A DNA stretch of 64,000 nt from Moringa oleifera (GCA_021397835.1 JAJFZO010000256.1:3456501-3520500), one strand, 5' to 3'. Shown: positions 24,762-37,307, numbered from the stretch's first letter. The notes: generated by a model not told the origin, from the sequence alone. Made by a program: numbers and translations.

Positions 24762-27700
24762 CATGGCATCGGGATCCAAGCCAGTTATAACCTACTTTAA
24801 AAAAAAAATTAAAAAAATAATAACATCAATTTTATTTTCCCTCGTTTTCCTACCTTTTCTGGTCATGAGAAATTCATGGGAAAGAGAGGAAAATTGGAGA
24901 GTTGAAGTTCAAAAAGTGACACATCACTTCAGTTGGCAAAATGGGTTTTGAACCCTCTCTTTCATGTGAAGCTTAAATCGCAGTTAGACTTTGTGGCCAT
25001 GATTTTCTTTGTCATCAAGAAAAAATAATCTAAAGTTTATCTACTTATAATTACAAATAAAGCATGTGACATTTGATAACTCAATTAGATTAATTTTATA
25101 AAACATTTGGTTGGTCCAACTCAAAAATCTATGGTTTCTATTATTTTCCTCTTTATTTATCCGACCATTGATATTTATCCTTACCATCATAATTTTAATT
25201 CATAGTGATTTATGAACAAATATTCTTATATATATATATATATAAGGGATCCATGACCCGTGAATCACTACTTTTTTTTCATTGAATTTATAAACAAATG
25301 AATTATTTATCATATAGAATAACTCGTCGGACCGAAAATGTTGCGGTTCACCGAACCAAAACGAGAATTTTAAGTGTCATTATATTATCGGGAATATCAA
25401 TTCATTGACTCTCTACGCATGAAGAAATTTCAACAAATTCATTATTTTGCTCGGAGCCACAAAGATCATGTTCCGAGCTGTGGTCTTTATCGCAAACATA
25501 TTCTTCAACTTTACGTAAAATTAAATGTGAGCTTGATTTTCAAAGTTGTGTTTTATGGATAACGGAAGCCTCACGTGCAACAAGGACACTAATCGTTTAT
25601 ATTACTTTACCTAATTATGTTAGAACTTCGCGAGCAAATTAGCGAAGAATCTTATGAAAATGAAATCATCCTACTTTGTGTTAACTTCCACGTAACGTTC
25701 AAGAACGAAAACTTCTATTTAGTCGTTGTCACTAATGACACGATGCATTTATCACATATGGTAAGATTTTGATTTAGTTCATAAATGTAAGTCCGAAGAA
25801 GTCACGCGATATACTTTTGCATGAAATCAATTGCATATCGGTGGAAATTTGACTTGGTACAGCGAGTTTGATATTAAGAGACGAAAATTCTCCAAGGATG
25901 AGTGGGTTTTTTTTTTTTTTTTTGGTTGCGATATTATCATGTAGATTGAGGGGTTAGGTCGCAATACAACAAATGGTTTGATGTTGGTGCGTGATGTTAT
26001 AGTTGACATAATAATTTGAGCACTAGATGGATTGTGATGTTCTAATTATCTCAAAATATGGATAATTATCACAATTTTGAGTACTATGTTCATATGATAT
26101 GTGACTAAGTCTTTCAAAGAAATTGACACAATTTTAGTACTAAATATTGATTGTGATGTTCCGATTATCTCAAATTAATGATGCAAGAGTTGCGAAATGG
26201 ATGAAAAATTCATACAAGTTTAGTATCTACGGTGAAACTTAACATAAGCTCCATCTCAAAATATGCTAAATCGTGACTTATATTGGGTAAAATTTTTTTT
26301 GTTGATTCGAAATTTGTTTAAGTTTTTTAAAAATTATTACATGTGATAACCTAGTAAAATTAATGATGAATTTTTTTTAATTTTTAATTATTATAATAAA
26401 TTATAAAAATATTTTTTAATTTTGTTAGTAAAAAACTCTATATGAGCTCATATTTAAAAAAAAAAATTATTGTGTGTTATCTCATCATATGAGATTATAA
26501 ATAAGGTAAAAATTATATAAAACTTTTAATTATACTTTATATTATCAAATGAATCTTAAGTTTAAAAAGTATCCAAATCGGTTTTTAAACTTTTAATGTA
26601 GATCAAATTGAATCATATCAAAAAATTAAAAAAAATAGAGATTTATAAATTGAGGTTCTTGTATAATAAATTTTAGTTTGAAATTTTTTAAATATATAAA
26701 TAAATATTTAAATTATCAACACAAAAATATTTGAGAATTTAAAATAATTTTTAATAACCTTATAATATTAAAAAAATTAAAAATTATAAAAACATAATTT
26801 GTAAGTCGTGTAAGTTTTGTTTGAAAATTTTTTTAAAATATTTTAATAATAAAAATATATTTAATTTTTTAAAAATTATTTAAATAAAAGTTTAATTTGA
26901 TTCGAATCGATGGTTAGAGTTTGATTTATTTTTTTTTAAACATTAAAATCTATTTAAAACCACAAGATATGATTGACAGTTTATATAATCTTATTTTTAT
27001 AAATAATTATAAATATTAATTATCTCCTTTATTTAATAATATATCTTTTTAATAACTTAAAATTTAAGAACTTCATCTTTATATCATTATTATGTGAGTG
27101 AAATATATATATATATATATATAATTATTTAATAACAATGTAGTTCATTAATTAAATATGTTAATTTTGTAGTTTTGTTGATTAACTAAATTAACTGTTA
27201 AACCAACCTACCATTATATAATATCTCCACCAAGTCCCCATAACATTAATTAGTCCTGCAAGCAAAGTGATTCAAAGACTAAATTCAAGTCAATCAAGCA
27301 AGGATCCCATCAGTTGAAATTTTCCTGGAAAATTATTGAGAGGACCTAATTGAAGACTGATAATGGAAATTTTCCTTCTCACCAAACAGGGAATAAAGTC
27401 CACATTTTCTGCCATCTACAAGCTGGAGATCGGTCACCAAACACCATCAACTCATAGTTGATGTCTTAATCTGCATGGGAGTTTCAGGCAGTTTTAATTA
27501 CAACTTTGGGAATGAAATTGACTGCCAAAACGGCAGAAAGTAAGACTTTTGCTCTTGTGGTGTGGGGTCAAACCAATTTCTCATTCCACCGCCTAAATCT
27601 GAATCTGCCCCAAATTTCTCTCACGTGCCTCTTTCCAGACTTTCTTTTCCAACTCCCAAGTACATTAATTTTCTCTCTCCTGATTAGCTTTTTTTAAAAA

Positions 27701-29590
27701 CAATTCTCCAGTGCTGAATTTTAATTTTAATTTTAATTTTAAAATATAAATATAATATAATTATATATAAATATTATTAAAATTAAAAATTTAAAAATAT
27801 TAATTAATTTATTATTTATTAATATTTTAATTTATATTTTATTAAAAATTAAATATATTCAAATTGAGATTTTATATAAATATTGACTTAAATTTTTTAA
27901 TAAATAAAAATAAATATTTAAATTATTTTATAAAAAATTAAAATTTTTGAAATGAAAAAAAATTATTTAAATTTAAATTATCAAAATTTTAAGAAAATCA
28001 TAAAAATATCTTATGAATAATGATCAAATTTTAAAAATTAATTTAAAATAAATATAAAATTTATTGAAATTATTTTTAAAATATTTTAATAATACAAATA
28101 TTATTAGTTACTTATAATCATTATAATTATTATCTAAATTAAATCAATTAAAAAACATAATTGAATTAATCGAATATGTTAAAATTCAAATTAGAAGGTG
28201 TTATTTGGTTTACAATTTTTTATTTTTTAAAATATTTTGTGCCTATTTTTGCTTTCAAATAATTATATAAAAAAGTCTTGAAAGTTTAATTCTTTTATAA
28301 TCTAACTAAAAATATAATCAAAATTGCAATTTCTTTCACGTGAATCATTCGTACGGGGAATAAAAAGAGGCTGGAGTGGGAAATTAAAAATTCATGCATC
28401 CTGATAATTGGGAACGAGCTCTTGGAAGTAAGATTTTAGGATTCATGAATCATGAATCATTGCTGAAATTATTATTTTTTTTAAAAAAAGGTCTGAATTT
28501 TATTTTTTGGGGAAGGTGCTATTGATCACTGTTCATCTTGCAAAACTACCTGAATGTAACTGTAAGCACTTTGCTGTTCTGTCTCTTTCCTCCAATTGTC
28601 AGATTCAATTGTGCTAGTCTCTGTCTCCTTTTTTTTTTTTTTTCCTCTTTTGTTTCTTAAATTGAAATTTTATAGCTTAGACTATAAATAATTTTATGTA
28701 TTTAATGTCACATCATAATATAACACATGTTAACGTTTGTATAAAACTCAAAAGTTTAATTTTTAATTTGAATCAAATTAAAAAATTATAAAAAATAATT
28801 TATAAGTTAAAAATTATTAAAATTTGAGACATGAATTTGAAATGGAATGTATTTATCTAAGTTATTGTTTAAGAATTTTAAAATTTTTGTGGCCTTTTTA
28901 AACTAAAATTCAATTGAGAGATAGTCAATAAATTAAAATTTATTTAAAGATTTTTTGAAAAAATAAAATTTATTTAAAGAAAGAGGATCAATTTCTGTAT
29001 TTTATGCGTAGTTTACTTTAACTTAAAATAAATTAATTAATATTTAAAATAATTTGTTAATGGTTTCTGTTGAAAAAGAGAAAACAAGAAGTATGAAGGA
29101 AAAATAAAAAAACAAAGTATATGTATTTACGGCAGGTGCTTTTAATTATATCCGTTCCGTTAAAATTAGACGAACAAATTACATCATTATGTGTTAATTA
29201 AGCATGATTTTCATGTTTCTGGTAACTTACACGTGGAAAAACAACATTACCGTCGTTTTAACAAATTCACAGACAGGCTGCCACGCGGGAGCATTTGTAC
29301 GTGGAGTATGAATTTGGAGATGCCGTCCAGGCGGGAGGCCGGAGCGGGCAACCAATCAACGGTCTCTATGTGTACATGAGAATGGCTATTTTGACTAACA
29401 GCATCACAAGACAACCGAACTTCTTCTGTTTTAAGAAGAAGTAAGAAGAAGCTGCCCGGCTGGTTCTCCTCCATTGAAACTAAGGTGGCGGCACCTCAAC
29501 AATCCTCCTCACATGGTAAAATCCCATCAAACTTCTTCCTTAGTCAACTCCTCATGCCTACCCCCACTGACATCGACACACTCCACTTTC
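24762..29590. other. Spacer between the two divergent PIP-like genes
   Basis: No supported gene. Sub-regions: about 25.3-26.3 kb is less AT-rich, has only short ORFs, and carries a degenerate direct repeat listed separately. 26.3-27.2 kb and 27.7-29.1 kb are extremely AT-rich, with MITE-like phrasing and microsatellites. 27.25-27.7 kb is of moderate composition with a 63-codon ORF I do not credit. 29.1-29.6 kb is the promoter side of the plus-strand PIP-like gene. Confidence 0.6.
26019..26185. repeat. Degenerate direct repeat
   Basis: The phrase GATTGTGATGTTC followed by (T/C)(A/G)ATTATCTCAAA occurs at about 26028-26055 and again at about 26148-26175, roughly 120 bases apart. The flanking AGTACTA phrases partly match too. 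This looks like an old tandem duplication. No function visible. Confidence 0.5.
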
Positions 29591-29600
29591 CCTGCAACAC

Positions 29601-29608
29601 TATAAATA
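29601..29608 (+). promoter_or_regulatory. TATA box of the plus-strand PIP-like gene
   Basis: TATAAATA lies 92-99 bases before the start codon. The stretch after it is C- and A-rich leader-like sequence. Confidence 0.65.
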
Positions 29609-29699
29609 CAATCCCACTCCTTCTCAGGGAAACAGAAACCAAACTCCCACTCGCCAAACAGAAAACACCTCGAACACTGAAAGAGAACGACAAGCTAGC

Positions 29700-30002
29700 A
29701 TGGAGAGAGGATTCAAGTCTGCAGCAACACCCCTCCTCCTCCTTCTTCTTCTTCTTGCTTCTTCTCTCTTGCGGCAAACGGAAGCAAGGCTGCTGCGGGG
29801 GCGAGCTTTGAGGTTGCGTAACCATGGCGATAAGCGGCTTGATCATCATCAGGAAGTTCTCGTGAGGGAGATGAAGAAGTCAGGTCCGAGCCCTGGAGTT
29901 GGGCACGGAGACGTTGAGTTTCAGACACTGGGAGGGGTGATTAAGGACTCTGGTCCTAGTCCTGGAGATGGACATAAGTTCGTCAATGGCGACAAACACT
30001 GA
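29700..30002 (+). CDS. Secreted peptide precursor of PIP/PIPL type, two SGPSPGxGH cores (100 aa)
   Basis: Single-exon prepropeptide gene. The N-terminus (M-E-R-G-F-K-S-A-A-T-P then eight leucines and A-S-S-L-L) is a clear signal peptide ending near residue 29 (...T-E-A). The middle is basic and variable. Two closely matching cores follow, K-K-S-G-P-S-P-G-V-G-H and K-D-S-G-P-S-P-G-D-G-H, about 20 residues apart. Each is a candidate mature peptide with prolines that could be hydroxylated, as known for related families. The nine-residue SGPSPGxGH is typical of PIP-like (PIPL) members. A TATA box is at the expected distance. This and the 24.4 kb gene are divergent relatives 5 kb apart, probably an old local duplication. 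CEP is the main alternative, but the SGPS start argues against it. Confidence 0.85.
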   Translation: MERGFKSAATPLLLLLLLLASSLLRQTEARLLRGRALRLRNHGDKRLDHHQEVLVREMKKSGPSPGVGHGDVEFQTLGGVIKDSGPSPGDGHKFVNGDKH

Positions 30003-33000
30003 TCGACGATGATCTTGATCATCTTAAGTTACATTGTATACTAAGTTAGAGCACAGATTAATCTTCCATAGTTTCTGATTCTTGTAAGTATTTTTCCATG
30101 TTCTTGTTCTTTCATTTGCTGCAGAGACGATGATCTGACTCTGCAGCCTTTTCTAATCTTCTTCTTCTCCTGTTCCTGCAATTTTAACAAGCAATCCGCA
30201 CGGTCTTACAAAACTGTAGCCATCCATTAATTTCAGCTTCCTGAGTGAAAAAGAGAAAAAAAAATTATACTTTTGTTTTGGACTTATGTCATATGGCAAA
30301 TTATTAAATATATACCAACTAATTAATGCAATATAATTTTTGACTAATAATATGCTTTTTAAATTCTTATAAGTTAAAATTAAACATCAATAAATTTTTT
30401 TTATAATTATTTTAAAATATGTATAAAGTAGGAAAAGTTAAGATTTTATATGTATCATAATAATTTAAAGATATTGTGAAACTCAAGAGATTAAATTATG
30501 TATTATTTTTGATATTCACCTATGTTAAAATATTTAGGGTTTTGGGAAATAGATTTTATATTTATATATATATATAATATGATATCTTAATCTTGGAAAC
30601 TTAGTTTCAAGTATCACGGGATTTGATCCTATATTTTTATAGATTTGTGAGAAAATTAAAATTGTGATAATATTAATTATTCCAATCCTGGATTCATTTG
30701 TCTTTAGGGCCAGGCCTGTCTCGGCTGCCTCTGCCCAAAGTCAAGCTGGGCCTGATCTCAAGCCATGTCTAAATACTTGCCTTTCTTGCAAAGCCATGTG
30801 TCTATTTTTTCTTAGCCATCAAGAGTACTTGTTTAATAATTTTGATGTTCATCAAGTGTTAATAAGTGATCATTTAATGAAATAGATAATTAAAATTTAT
30901 TTTATTTGTAATAATACAATAAATTATTAAAAAATTAATGAATAAATCATGACAGAATCACGGAAGTTTAATTTTTAAATGAATCTTTATTTTTTAAAAA
31001 ATAGATAAATTGTAATTTATTAAATTAAATTAAATTAAATTAAATAAAAATGTTTAAATTGAAATCTTTTATAAATTTTCCTTGATTTGAAAATTCTGCA
31101 AAGGTAAATAAATATTTAAAATGCTATCACAAAATAATTTTAAGCATAATTTAATTATTGAAAACATTTTTTAAAAAATTATATTAACAAAATTTTTAAA
31201 AATTTATAAAAAATTATTTAAATTTAAAAAATTAAATTAAATTAAACAGTAAAAGTTTTTATTTTGGACATTTTAATTTTAATTTTTTATAATATCTAAA
31301 CCAATAATTAATTTAAATATAACCAATAAATCAAAATTTATTTGAAAAAACTTAAAAGTAAAATTCATTTTTTAAAAAATAAATCTTAAAATTTATATAA
31401 TTTTTTTGTTATAAAAAAATTAATATGAATCAAATTAATAGATAAGTTTTGACTAATAAAGTAATAAACAGGCAACATGCGTGTCGGGTGGGAAGATTAG
31501 GGAAGGACGAAAAAGAGAACACACTTAATTAGTGGAAGAAGACAAGCACATTAGATACGCACATTTACTAGACATTAAACGACCAAACCGGGTGACCATT
31601 GTCGTAACTTGTAAGAATTTTCCATTAATTACGTGAAGCCAGGATCTGATTCAGATCACGACAGTTTGAGCTGACACTGTTGTCGTTTTAGATCAATGGA
31701 AAGCATGATAGCGTCAGTGACAGGCAGGTCCTTAGCTATACAATAAATGGACCAACAACACATGGCGTGTGATTTGACCGCTTGACTAATAGATTACTTG
31801 CAACTTTGGGTCTTCCTTTTATTATTTATTTAATTAATGGGTACTTATCAATTTATTATTTATTAATTAAGTCTCTTTATCATGGAGATTTATATCAATC
31901 TATATAAATATGCACACAATGATATCGAACTTCCGGGTTATTTAAAATTTTAAATTATATCTCATATTTTAAATCAAAATTTGATATTTAAAAAGTAATA
32001 AATTTAATTATAATGTATTAAATTTATTATAATTATAATTTAAATTTAAATTATTATAAAATTTTAATAATTGTTAAAATATTTCAAAAATAACTTAAAG
32101 TAAATTTTACGCTCAATTTCAAGTTTATTATTTAAATTTAAATAATTTTTAACTCATGAACTATTTTTTAAATAAATTTTTAAAAATTTGATAATATATA
32201 TTTTTAAAAAAATTACAGTATTCAAAAAATATGAGCTTTTATAGTAATTTAAATATTTTTTATATGTAAGAAAATTTTTAAATTAAAATTTATTGTATAA
32301 AATTCTCAATTTGAATAATCTTAATTTTTATTTTTTAATGATATTTAATTTCATCTTAGTTAATAAATTAGAACTCAATTTATTATTTTTTAAGTATTAG
32401 GATTCGGTTTGACAAATAAGGTATAGTTTAAAGTGTTAAATGAATTTGATCTTATGATATATTAATATCAGTAATAAATATTATTTATTTTAAAAAATTC
32501 TATGAAATAAAATATTTTATAATTTTAAAATATATGGCTTGAATTTTATGTACTACTTAATTATACACTTTTTAAGTTATATTAATTAGCAGTCAAAAAA
32601 AGTTAGATACTATATTTTAATCTAAGAGTATGACTTATATATTATTAATATATTTGCATAAATGTATCTTATATGTATGTATAATATTATTTTTTAAAAA
32701 AATAAAGTGACATACAAAAACAAAAGAATCTGTTTATTTAAAAAAATGAAAAGAGATTACACATCGCGAGAGTCAACCTTATAGTAAGAGAATCTTGAAT
32801 TTTATTTCATTACTAAGAAACTTGACAGTGATCAACTATGTCGCCTTAATTTTTTAATTTGTAACTATTAATTTTAAACAAATTCTCGTACTTTAAAACA
32901 TTATATATATATATATGGGATTAGATCTGATTTTGTTATTTAATTTTCCTAAAAAATGTGTACTTATATTACTATTTTGTATTAAAAAACTTGTTATAAA

Positions 33001-33225
33001 TTAATACATAATTTATAAAATAAATATTTTTGTGATTAGGGAGGTACCATATTCTGAGATGGTTAAATATGTTTGGATTTGCAGACAAGATTAGCAGTCT
33101 CTTGTCCTCCAGTGGAAACTGATTAATTTGAGATTCTGCCTACCTTGCACAGCTATACAATCGCTTTTGTATCAATGGCGTCACTGCCTACGGAAGCTTC
33201 TTGTCCGTCCTTATTGTTCATTTCT
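30003..33225. other. Intergenic region between the PIP-like gene and UGT84B
   Basis: The first 250 bases are the probable 3' UTR of the PIP-like gene. From 30.3 to 31.45 kb and 31.8 to 33.0 kb the DNA is very AT-rich, with one MITE-like element. A moderate-composition patch at about 31.47-31.80 kb holds nothing I recognise. The last 200 bases form the UGT84B promoter. Confidence 0.6.
31938..32440. repeat. MITE-like AT-rich element with terminal inverted repeats
   Basis: The left end carries ATCTCATATTTTAAATCAAA and then TTGATATTTAAAAAGTAATAAA. The right end, read on the minus strand, gives CTTATTTGTCAAACCGAATC then CTTAAAAAATAATAAATT. These are diverged copies of the ends of the 272-732 and 36827-37307 elements. 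Borders are approximate. Confidence 0.45.
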
Positions 33226-33227
33226 TT

Positions 33228-33234
33228 TATAAAA
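33228..33234 (+). promoter_or_regulatory. TATA box of the UGT84B-like gene
   Basis: TATAAAA lies 85-91 bases upstream of the start codon, followed by a pyrimidine-rich leader. Confidence 0.6.
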
Positions 33235-33272
33235 CCACCACCACCACCTTCTTCTTTCTTCAACCTGAATTA

Positions 33273-33294
33273 TCTCTCTCTCTCTCTCTCTCTC
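33273..33294. repeat. (TC)11 microsatellite in the UGT84B 5' leader
   Basis: Eleven perfect TC units between the TATA box and the start codon, so probably transcribed as 5' UTR. CT-rich leaders are common in plants. Confidence 0.85.
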
Positions 33295-33318
33295 TGAAAT
33301 CTCTGCGAGTGGTCAGCC

Positions 33319-34779
33319 ATGGGGACGAAGGATATCAGAGAAGAAACTCACGTTCTAATGGTGGCATTCTCTTCTCAAGGTCACATAAACCCCATGCTTA
33401 GGCTGGCTAAACGTCTGGTCTTGAAAGGTCTCCATGTCTCGCTAGCCACCACGGAGTTTGCCCGCCACCGCATGCTCAAGTCCTCCACGTTGAATTCCGA
33501 CACCGAAACTGCCGTTGTCTCCCTCTCGGGGATCCACCTCCTGTTTTTCTCTGATGGGTTCAGCTTAGATTACGACCGCAAGACCAATTTAGATCATTAC
33601 ATGGACACTCTCGGCAGAGTCGGACCCGTCAACCTATCAACCCTAATCAGATTCCATTACAGCAGTAACGGCACCGGCAGAAAGCTCCGATGCATCATCA
33701 GCAATCCGTTTGTTCCATGGGTGGTTGACGTTGCTATCAAGCATGAAGTTCCTTGCGCCATGCTTTGGATCCAGCCATGTTCTCTTTACGCAATTTACTA
33801 CCGGTTCTACAACCAGATTAACCAGTTTCCGACGTTGACGACCCCTGACAAGAGCGTTGAGTTACCAGGTCTGCCATTGTTGAACACAGAAGATTTGCCT
33901 TCTTTCGTCCTCCCTTCGAACCCATTTGGCAGCTTTCCTAAACTGTTCTCCGATATGTTCCAAACCTTGAAGAAACACAAATGGGTATTAGCCAATTCTT
34001 TCTTCGAGCTCGAGAAAAAAGCCATTGAATCCATGGCCGAGCTCTGCCCTATACGACCCATCGGCCCTCTACTCCCACCATCGCTACTGGGTGAAGATCA
34101 AACCCTCGATATCAGTATCGAAATGTGGAAAGCTGAAGAAACCTGCATTGATTGGCTAAACAAGCAACGAGAATCGTCAGTTATCTACGTATCATTTGGG
34201 AGTATAGTTGTCTTATCAGATAAACAAATGGAGGAAATAGCAACAGCCCTGAAAAATCTAAAAGCTCCATTTCTCTGGGTGGTGAAGCAACCGGAGTTCC
34301 GTACGCCGGACCATGCCGGGGAACTACCAGAATGGTTCACAGTAGAAACCAAAGACCAAGGGCTTGTCGTTTCATGGAGTCCACAGACCAAAGTTTTAGC
34401 CCACCCTGCCATCGCTTGCTTCATAACACACTGTGGCTGGAACTCCATGCTCGAAACCATCGCAGCCGGCATTCCGGTCATCGCGTTCCCTCAGTGGACG
34501 GACCAGCCGACAAACGCAAAGCTTGTCGTCGACGTTTTCAGGATCGGCCTGAGGCTTAGGCCAGGCTCCAATGGAATCGTTACCCATGAGGAAGTGGTGG
34601 AATCTGTTAAAGAAATCATGTGCGGACCCAAATCAGAAGAGTTCAAGAAAAACTCAGCAGCCCTGAAGCAAGCGTCCAGGGAGGCGGTGGCCGACGGCGG
34701 CTCCTCAGACAGTAATATTCAGATTTTTGTTGATGAGATTCTTGGGGTCCATTTCCCGGCAAGTAAGGAAGCTCTGTAA
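33319..34779 (+). CDS. UGT84B: UDP-glucosyltransferase, UGT84B-like (486 aa, intronless)
   Basis: Family 1 glycosyltransferase that moves glucose from UDP-glucose to a carboxyl group of a small acceptor, forming an acyl glucose ester; Arabidopsis UGT84B enzymes act on auxin and on benzoates. The N-terminal E-T-H-V-L-M-V motif is followed by the catalytic His in S-S-Q-G-H-I-N-P (H22). The PSPG sugar-donor box spans residues 353-396, from W-S-P-Q-T-K-V-L to W-T-D-Q, and ends in Gln as for glucose users. Length (486 aa) and lack of introns are typical. The N-terminus and several blocks (V-E-L-P-x-L-P-L-L, D-L-P-S-F-x-L-P-S) resemble UGT84B1 more than the UGT84A-like genes downstream. The acceptor cannot be read from the sequence. 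Start chosen at the ATG that begins the conserved N-terminus. Confidence 0.93.
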   Translation: MGTKDIREETHVLMVAFSSQGHINPMLRLAKRLVLKGLHVSLATTEFARHRMLKSSTLNSDTETAVVSLSGIHLLFFSDGFSLDYDRKTNLDHYMDTLGRVGPVNLSTLIRFHYSSNGTGRKLRCIISNPFVPWVVDVAIKHEVPCAMLWIQPCSLYAIYYRFYNQINQFPTLTTPDKSVELPGLPLLNTEDLPSFVLPSNPFGSFPKLFSDMFQTLKKHKWVLANSFFELEKKAIESMAELCPIRPIGPLLPPSLLGEDQTLDISIEMWKAEETCIDWLNKQRESSVIYVSFGSIVVLSDKQMEEIATALKNLKAPFLWVVKQPEFRTPDHAGELPEWFTVETKDQGLVVSWSPQTKVLAHPAIACFITHCGWNSMLETIAAGIPVIAFPQWTDQPTNAKLVVDVFRIGLRLRPGSNGIVTHEEVVESVKEIMCGPKSEEFKKNSAALKQASREAVADGGSSDSNIQIFVDEILGVHFPASKEAL

Positions 34780-35110
34780 AAGGTGTTGCTCCACTAATTC
34801 AGGAAGAGGTAGATAAGGTCGGAGGTAATAATGGATAGTGTTTGGATCCATTATTGTACGGAGAAAACAAGTTCACAATTGTCTTTCTAAAATGGAAAAA
34901 CAAAGATTTGTGTGATTATTGATTTTTTTTAAAGTTATTTATAAATCATAATTTGTTAATTCAGAGCAAGTTTAAAACAGTTTTGTAAATGAAATTAGGG
35001 TCATTTGCTGCTTTGATTTATGTTGAACTTTTAAGAAAATATTGATAAACATAATTCATTTAAATTAATTATTATGAATTTATTTATTTATATGATAAAT
35101 TATATAGTGG

Positions 35111-35612
35111 AGATATTATAAAATCTTGATGTTTATTTTATATTATTAATCAAACCCTCAAATTTAAAAATTGGCAAATCTAACCTTAATCTATCAATTT
35201 ATATTAAATTAAAATTTATCAAAAAATTAAAATTAAATATTTTTACAGTAAATTTTAACTTAAACTTTTTCAGGAAAGTAAAGAAATAATCAAACCATCA
35301 TTATTAAAAGTTTTAAATTTTTTAATAATTAAAAATATATATTTAAATTTATACTATTGAAAGTTTAAAATATTTATAAAAAATAAGTGTTACATCAAAA
35401 ATTGCACAAATCTAAAAGATAAATCCGAAATAAGGTAAAAATTTAAAACATTTTAAGGAATTTTAATAACAAAAATATACTCGACTTTTTATAACTATTT
35501 AAATTAATATCTAACTGAATCAAATTGATATATTAATATTCGATTTATGATTTTTAAATATAAAATTTAATTAATAAAATAAGTAAATATCAAAATTTGT
35601 AAAATTTTTACT
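35111..35612. repeat. MITE-like AT-rich element with terminal inverted repeats
   Basis: The left end AGATATTATAAAATCTTGAT continues with TTATATTATTAATCAAACCC. The right end on the minus strand reads TGATATTTACTTATTTTATT then TTAAATTTTATATTTAAAAA. Same family as the other elements listed; borders approximate. Confidence 0.45.
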
Positions 35613-36826
35613 CCAAATTATATATATAAAAAACCTTTTTATATGATTATTTTAAAAAACTTAATATCAACTAAAAATCTAAAATCATTTTAAAATAATA
35701 ACACAGTCAAATCAAAAATCTCCGGCATATCATAAATATCATCTCCACTTTATCATCTATACATCAAAACATATTCATAACCTCACACAAGTTAGTCATT
35801 GTATGCATCATTTTGGTTGTTTACCAATGTTTCTTTTAGCAACAAAAAGGACATATTTTATTCCATGCACCTGCCCCAGCCCCAAAAGCCAAAAGCTGAT
35901 CTCAAATCACTGGACCAGCCACCAATTTCAACATTATTGTTTTTTTCACTATCAGCTCTTGGATCCCCATAAACTAGAGTCCTAACATTATCTATGTAGC
36001 TAATTTATATATTATTCTATATAAGTTTATCAGAGCATAAACTTTGAGGTTCATATTCTCTTCACATAAATTTTAATTGTTTTCAAAATAAACAAAAATT
36101 CATTTATTGAGCATATCTTAGTTGAACTTCAATTTAAAATAATTATAATGTATTTCTATTATTGAAATATTTAATAAATAATTTTCAATTCATGAATTAT
36201 GTTTTATAAATTTTTATATTTAGCTGGAAGTCACTATAATGTATGTCTTGATTTTTTTTCACATTTTCCTATTGTAATTGGAATTTAAAGTAAATTAGAA
36301 ATAATAATAAACTTTAATTTTTTGGATATTAAATATAAATAAATAATAAAAATGAAGTTTGATATTATAATTAATAAAAATATGATAAATAAATGGGAGA
36401 CTAGCTAGTAATAATTGCATTATTAAAGATGAAAAAGAGAAAAAAGAAAGATAAAATAATTTACTATTGAATGATGTTATCATATTTAACCTTTTAATGA
36501 TAATACCTAAAGCACAAAGAGTTGAATAAATAAAAAAGAAAAATTACATAATGGAAAATAACACAAAAATCAAAATCTTTTAACTAATTTAATTTTTATT
36601 ATTTTTAAAAAATATTAAAATGTGATTATTTAATAAATTGACTTATTATAATTTATTTAATTTTTTGATAAATTAATTATCTAACTAGTGTATATATATA
36701 ACCACAAAGGAAGAATAAGTAAAAACTAAATATAATTTCTTTATTAATATGTATTTAATATGACAAAATAGCATCGTACATTATATGAACTCATAATTAA
36801 TTTAACTATATTATCAATAATTTTTA

Positions 36827-37307
36827 AGATAAAGATTTCATAAAATCTTATATTTACTTTATATTATCAATCAAATTCTCATATCAAAAAGTGACAAATC
36901 AAACCATTATCTATTGATTTAGTGTCAAATTGAACATTAATTTATATGGTTATGAAAAATTAAATCATTCCATTTCTGGTCTATCCTTCTATGATGAGTA
37001 ATGTTAGATACAATATATATATTTTGACTAATTTTAAAACTTTTTGACAATATAAATTTTAAAATATATATTTTCAGGGTTCAAAAATTTTTGAAACTTT
37101 TTGCAATAGTAATTTGAATATTTATTTATATAGGTAAAAAATTTTAAGTCAAAATATATTGTATAAGATTTTCGATTTGAATATATTTTTTTATAAGATT
37201 CAATTTAGTACAAATTAATAAATCAAAATTTAATTTATTATTTTTTAAATATGAAAGTTTGATTGGTAATATGGGGTAAATATCAATATTTTATATAACA
37301 TTTATCT
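36827..37307. repeat. MITE-like AT-rich element with long terminal inverted repeats (clearest copy)
   Basis: The left end begins AGATAAAGATTTCATAAAAT and runs through TTTATATTATCAATCAAA. The right end on the minus strand begins AGATAAATGTTATATAAAAT and runs through CCATATTACCAATCAAAC. The inverted match continues for more than 100 bases. The element is about 480 bp with no ORF, as expected of a non-autonomous DNA element. Confidence 0.6.

Noticed and set aside
26019..26185. CRISPR-like repeat arrangement
   Set aside because: Only two diverged copies in a plant nuclear context; not a CRISPR array.
29700..30002. CEP family assignment for the peptide genes
   Set aside because: They share the G-x-G-H ending, but CEP domains carry F-R-P-T-x-P-G; these start S-G-P-S, which is the PIP/PIPL pattern.
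30664..30885. 73-codon ORF downstream of the PIP-like gene
   Set aside because: No homology that I recognise; the reading frame crosses AT-rich spacer.
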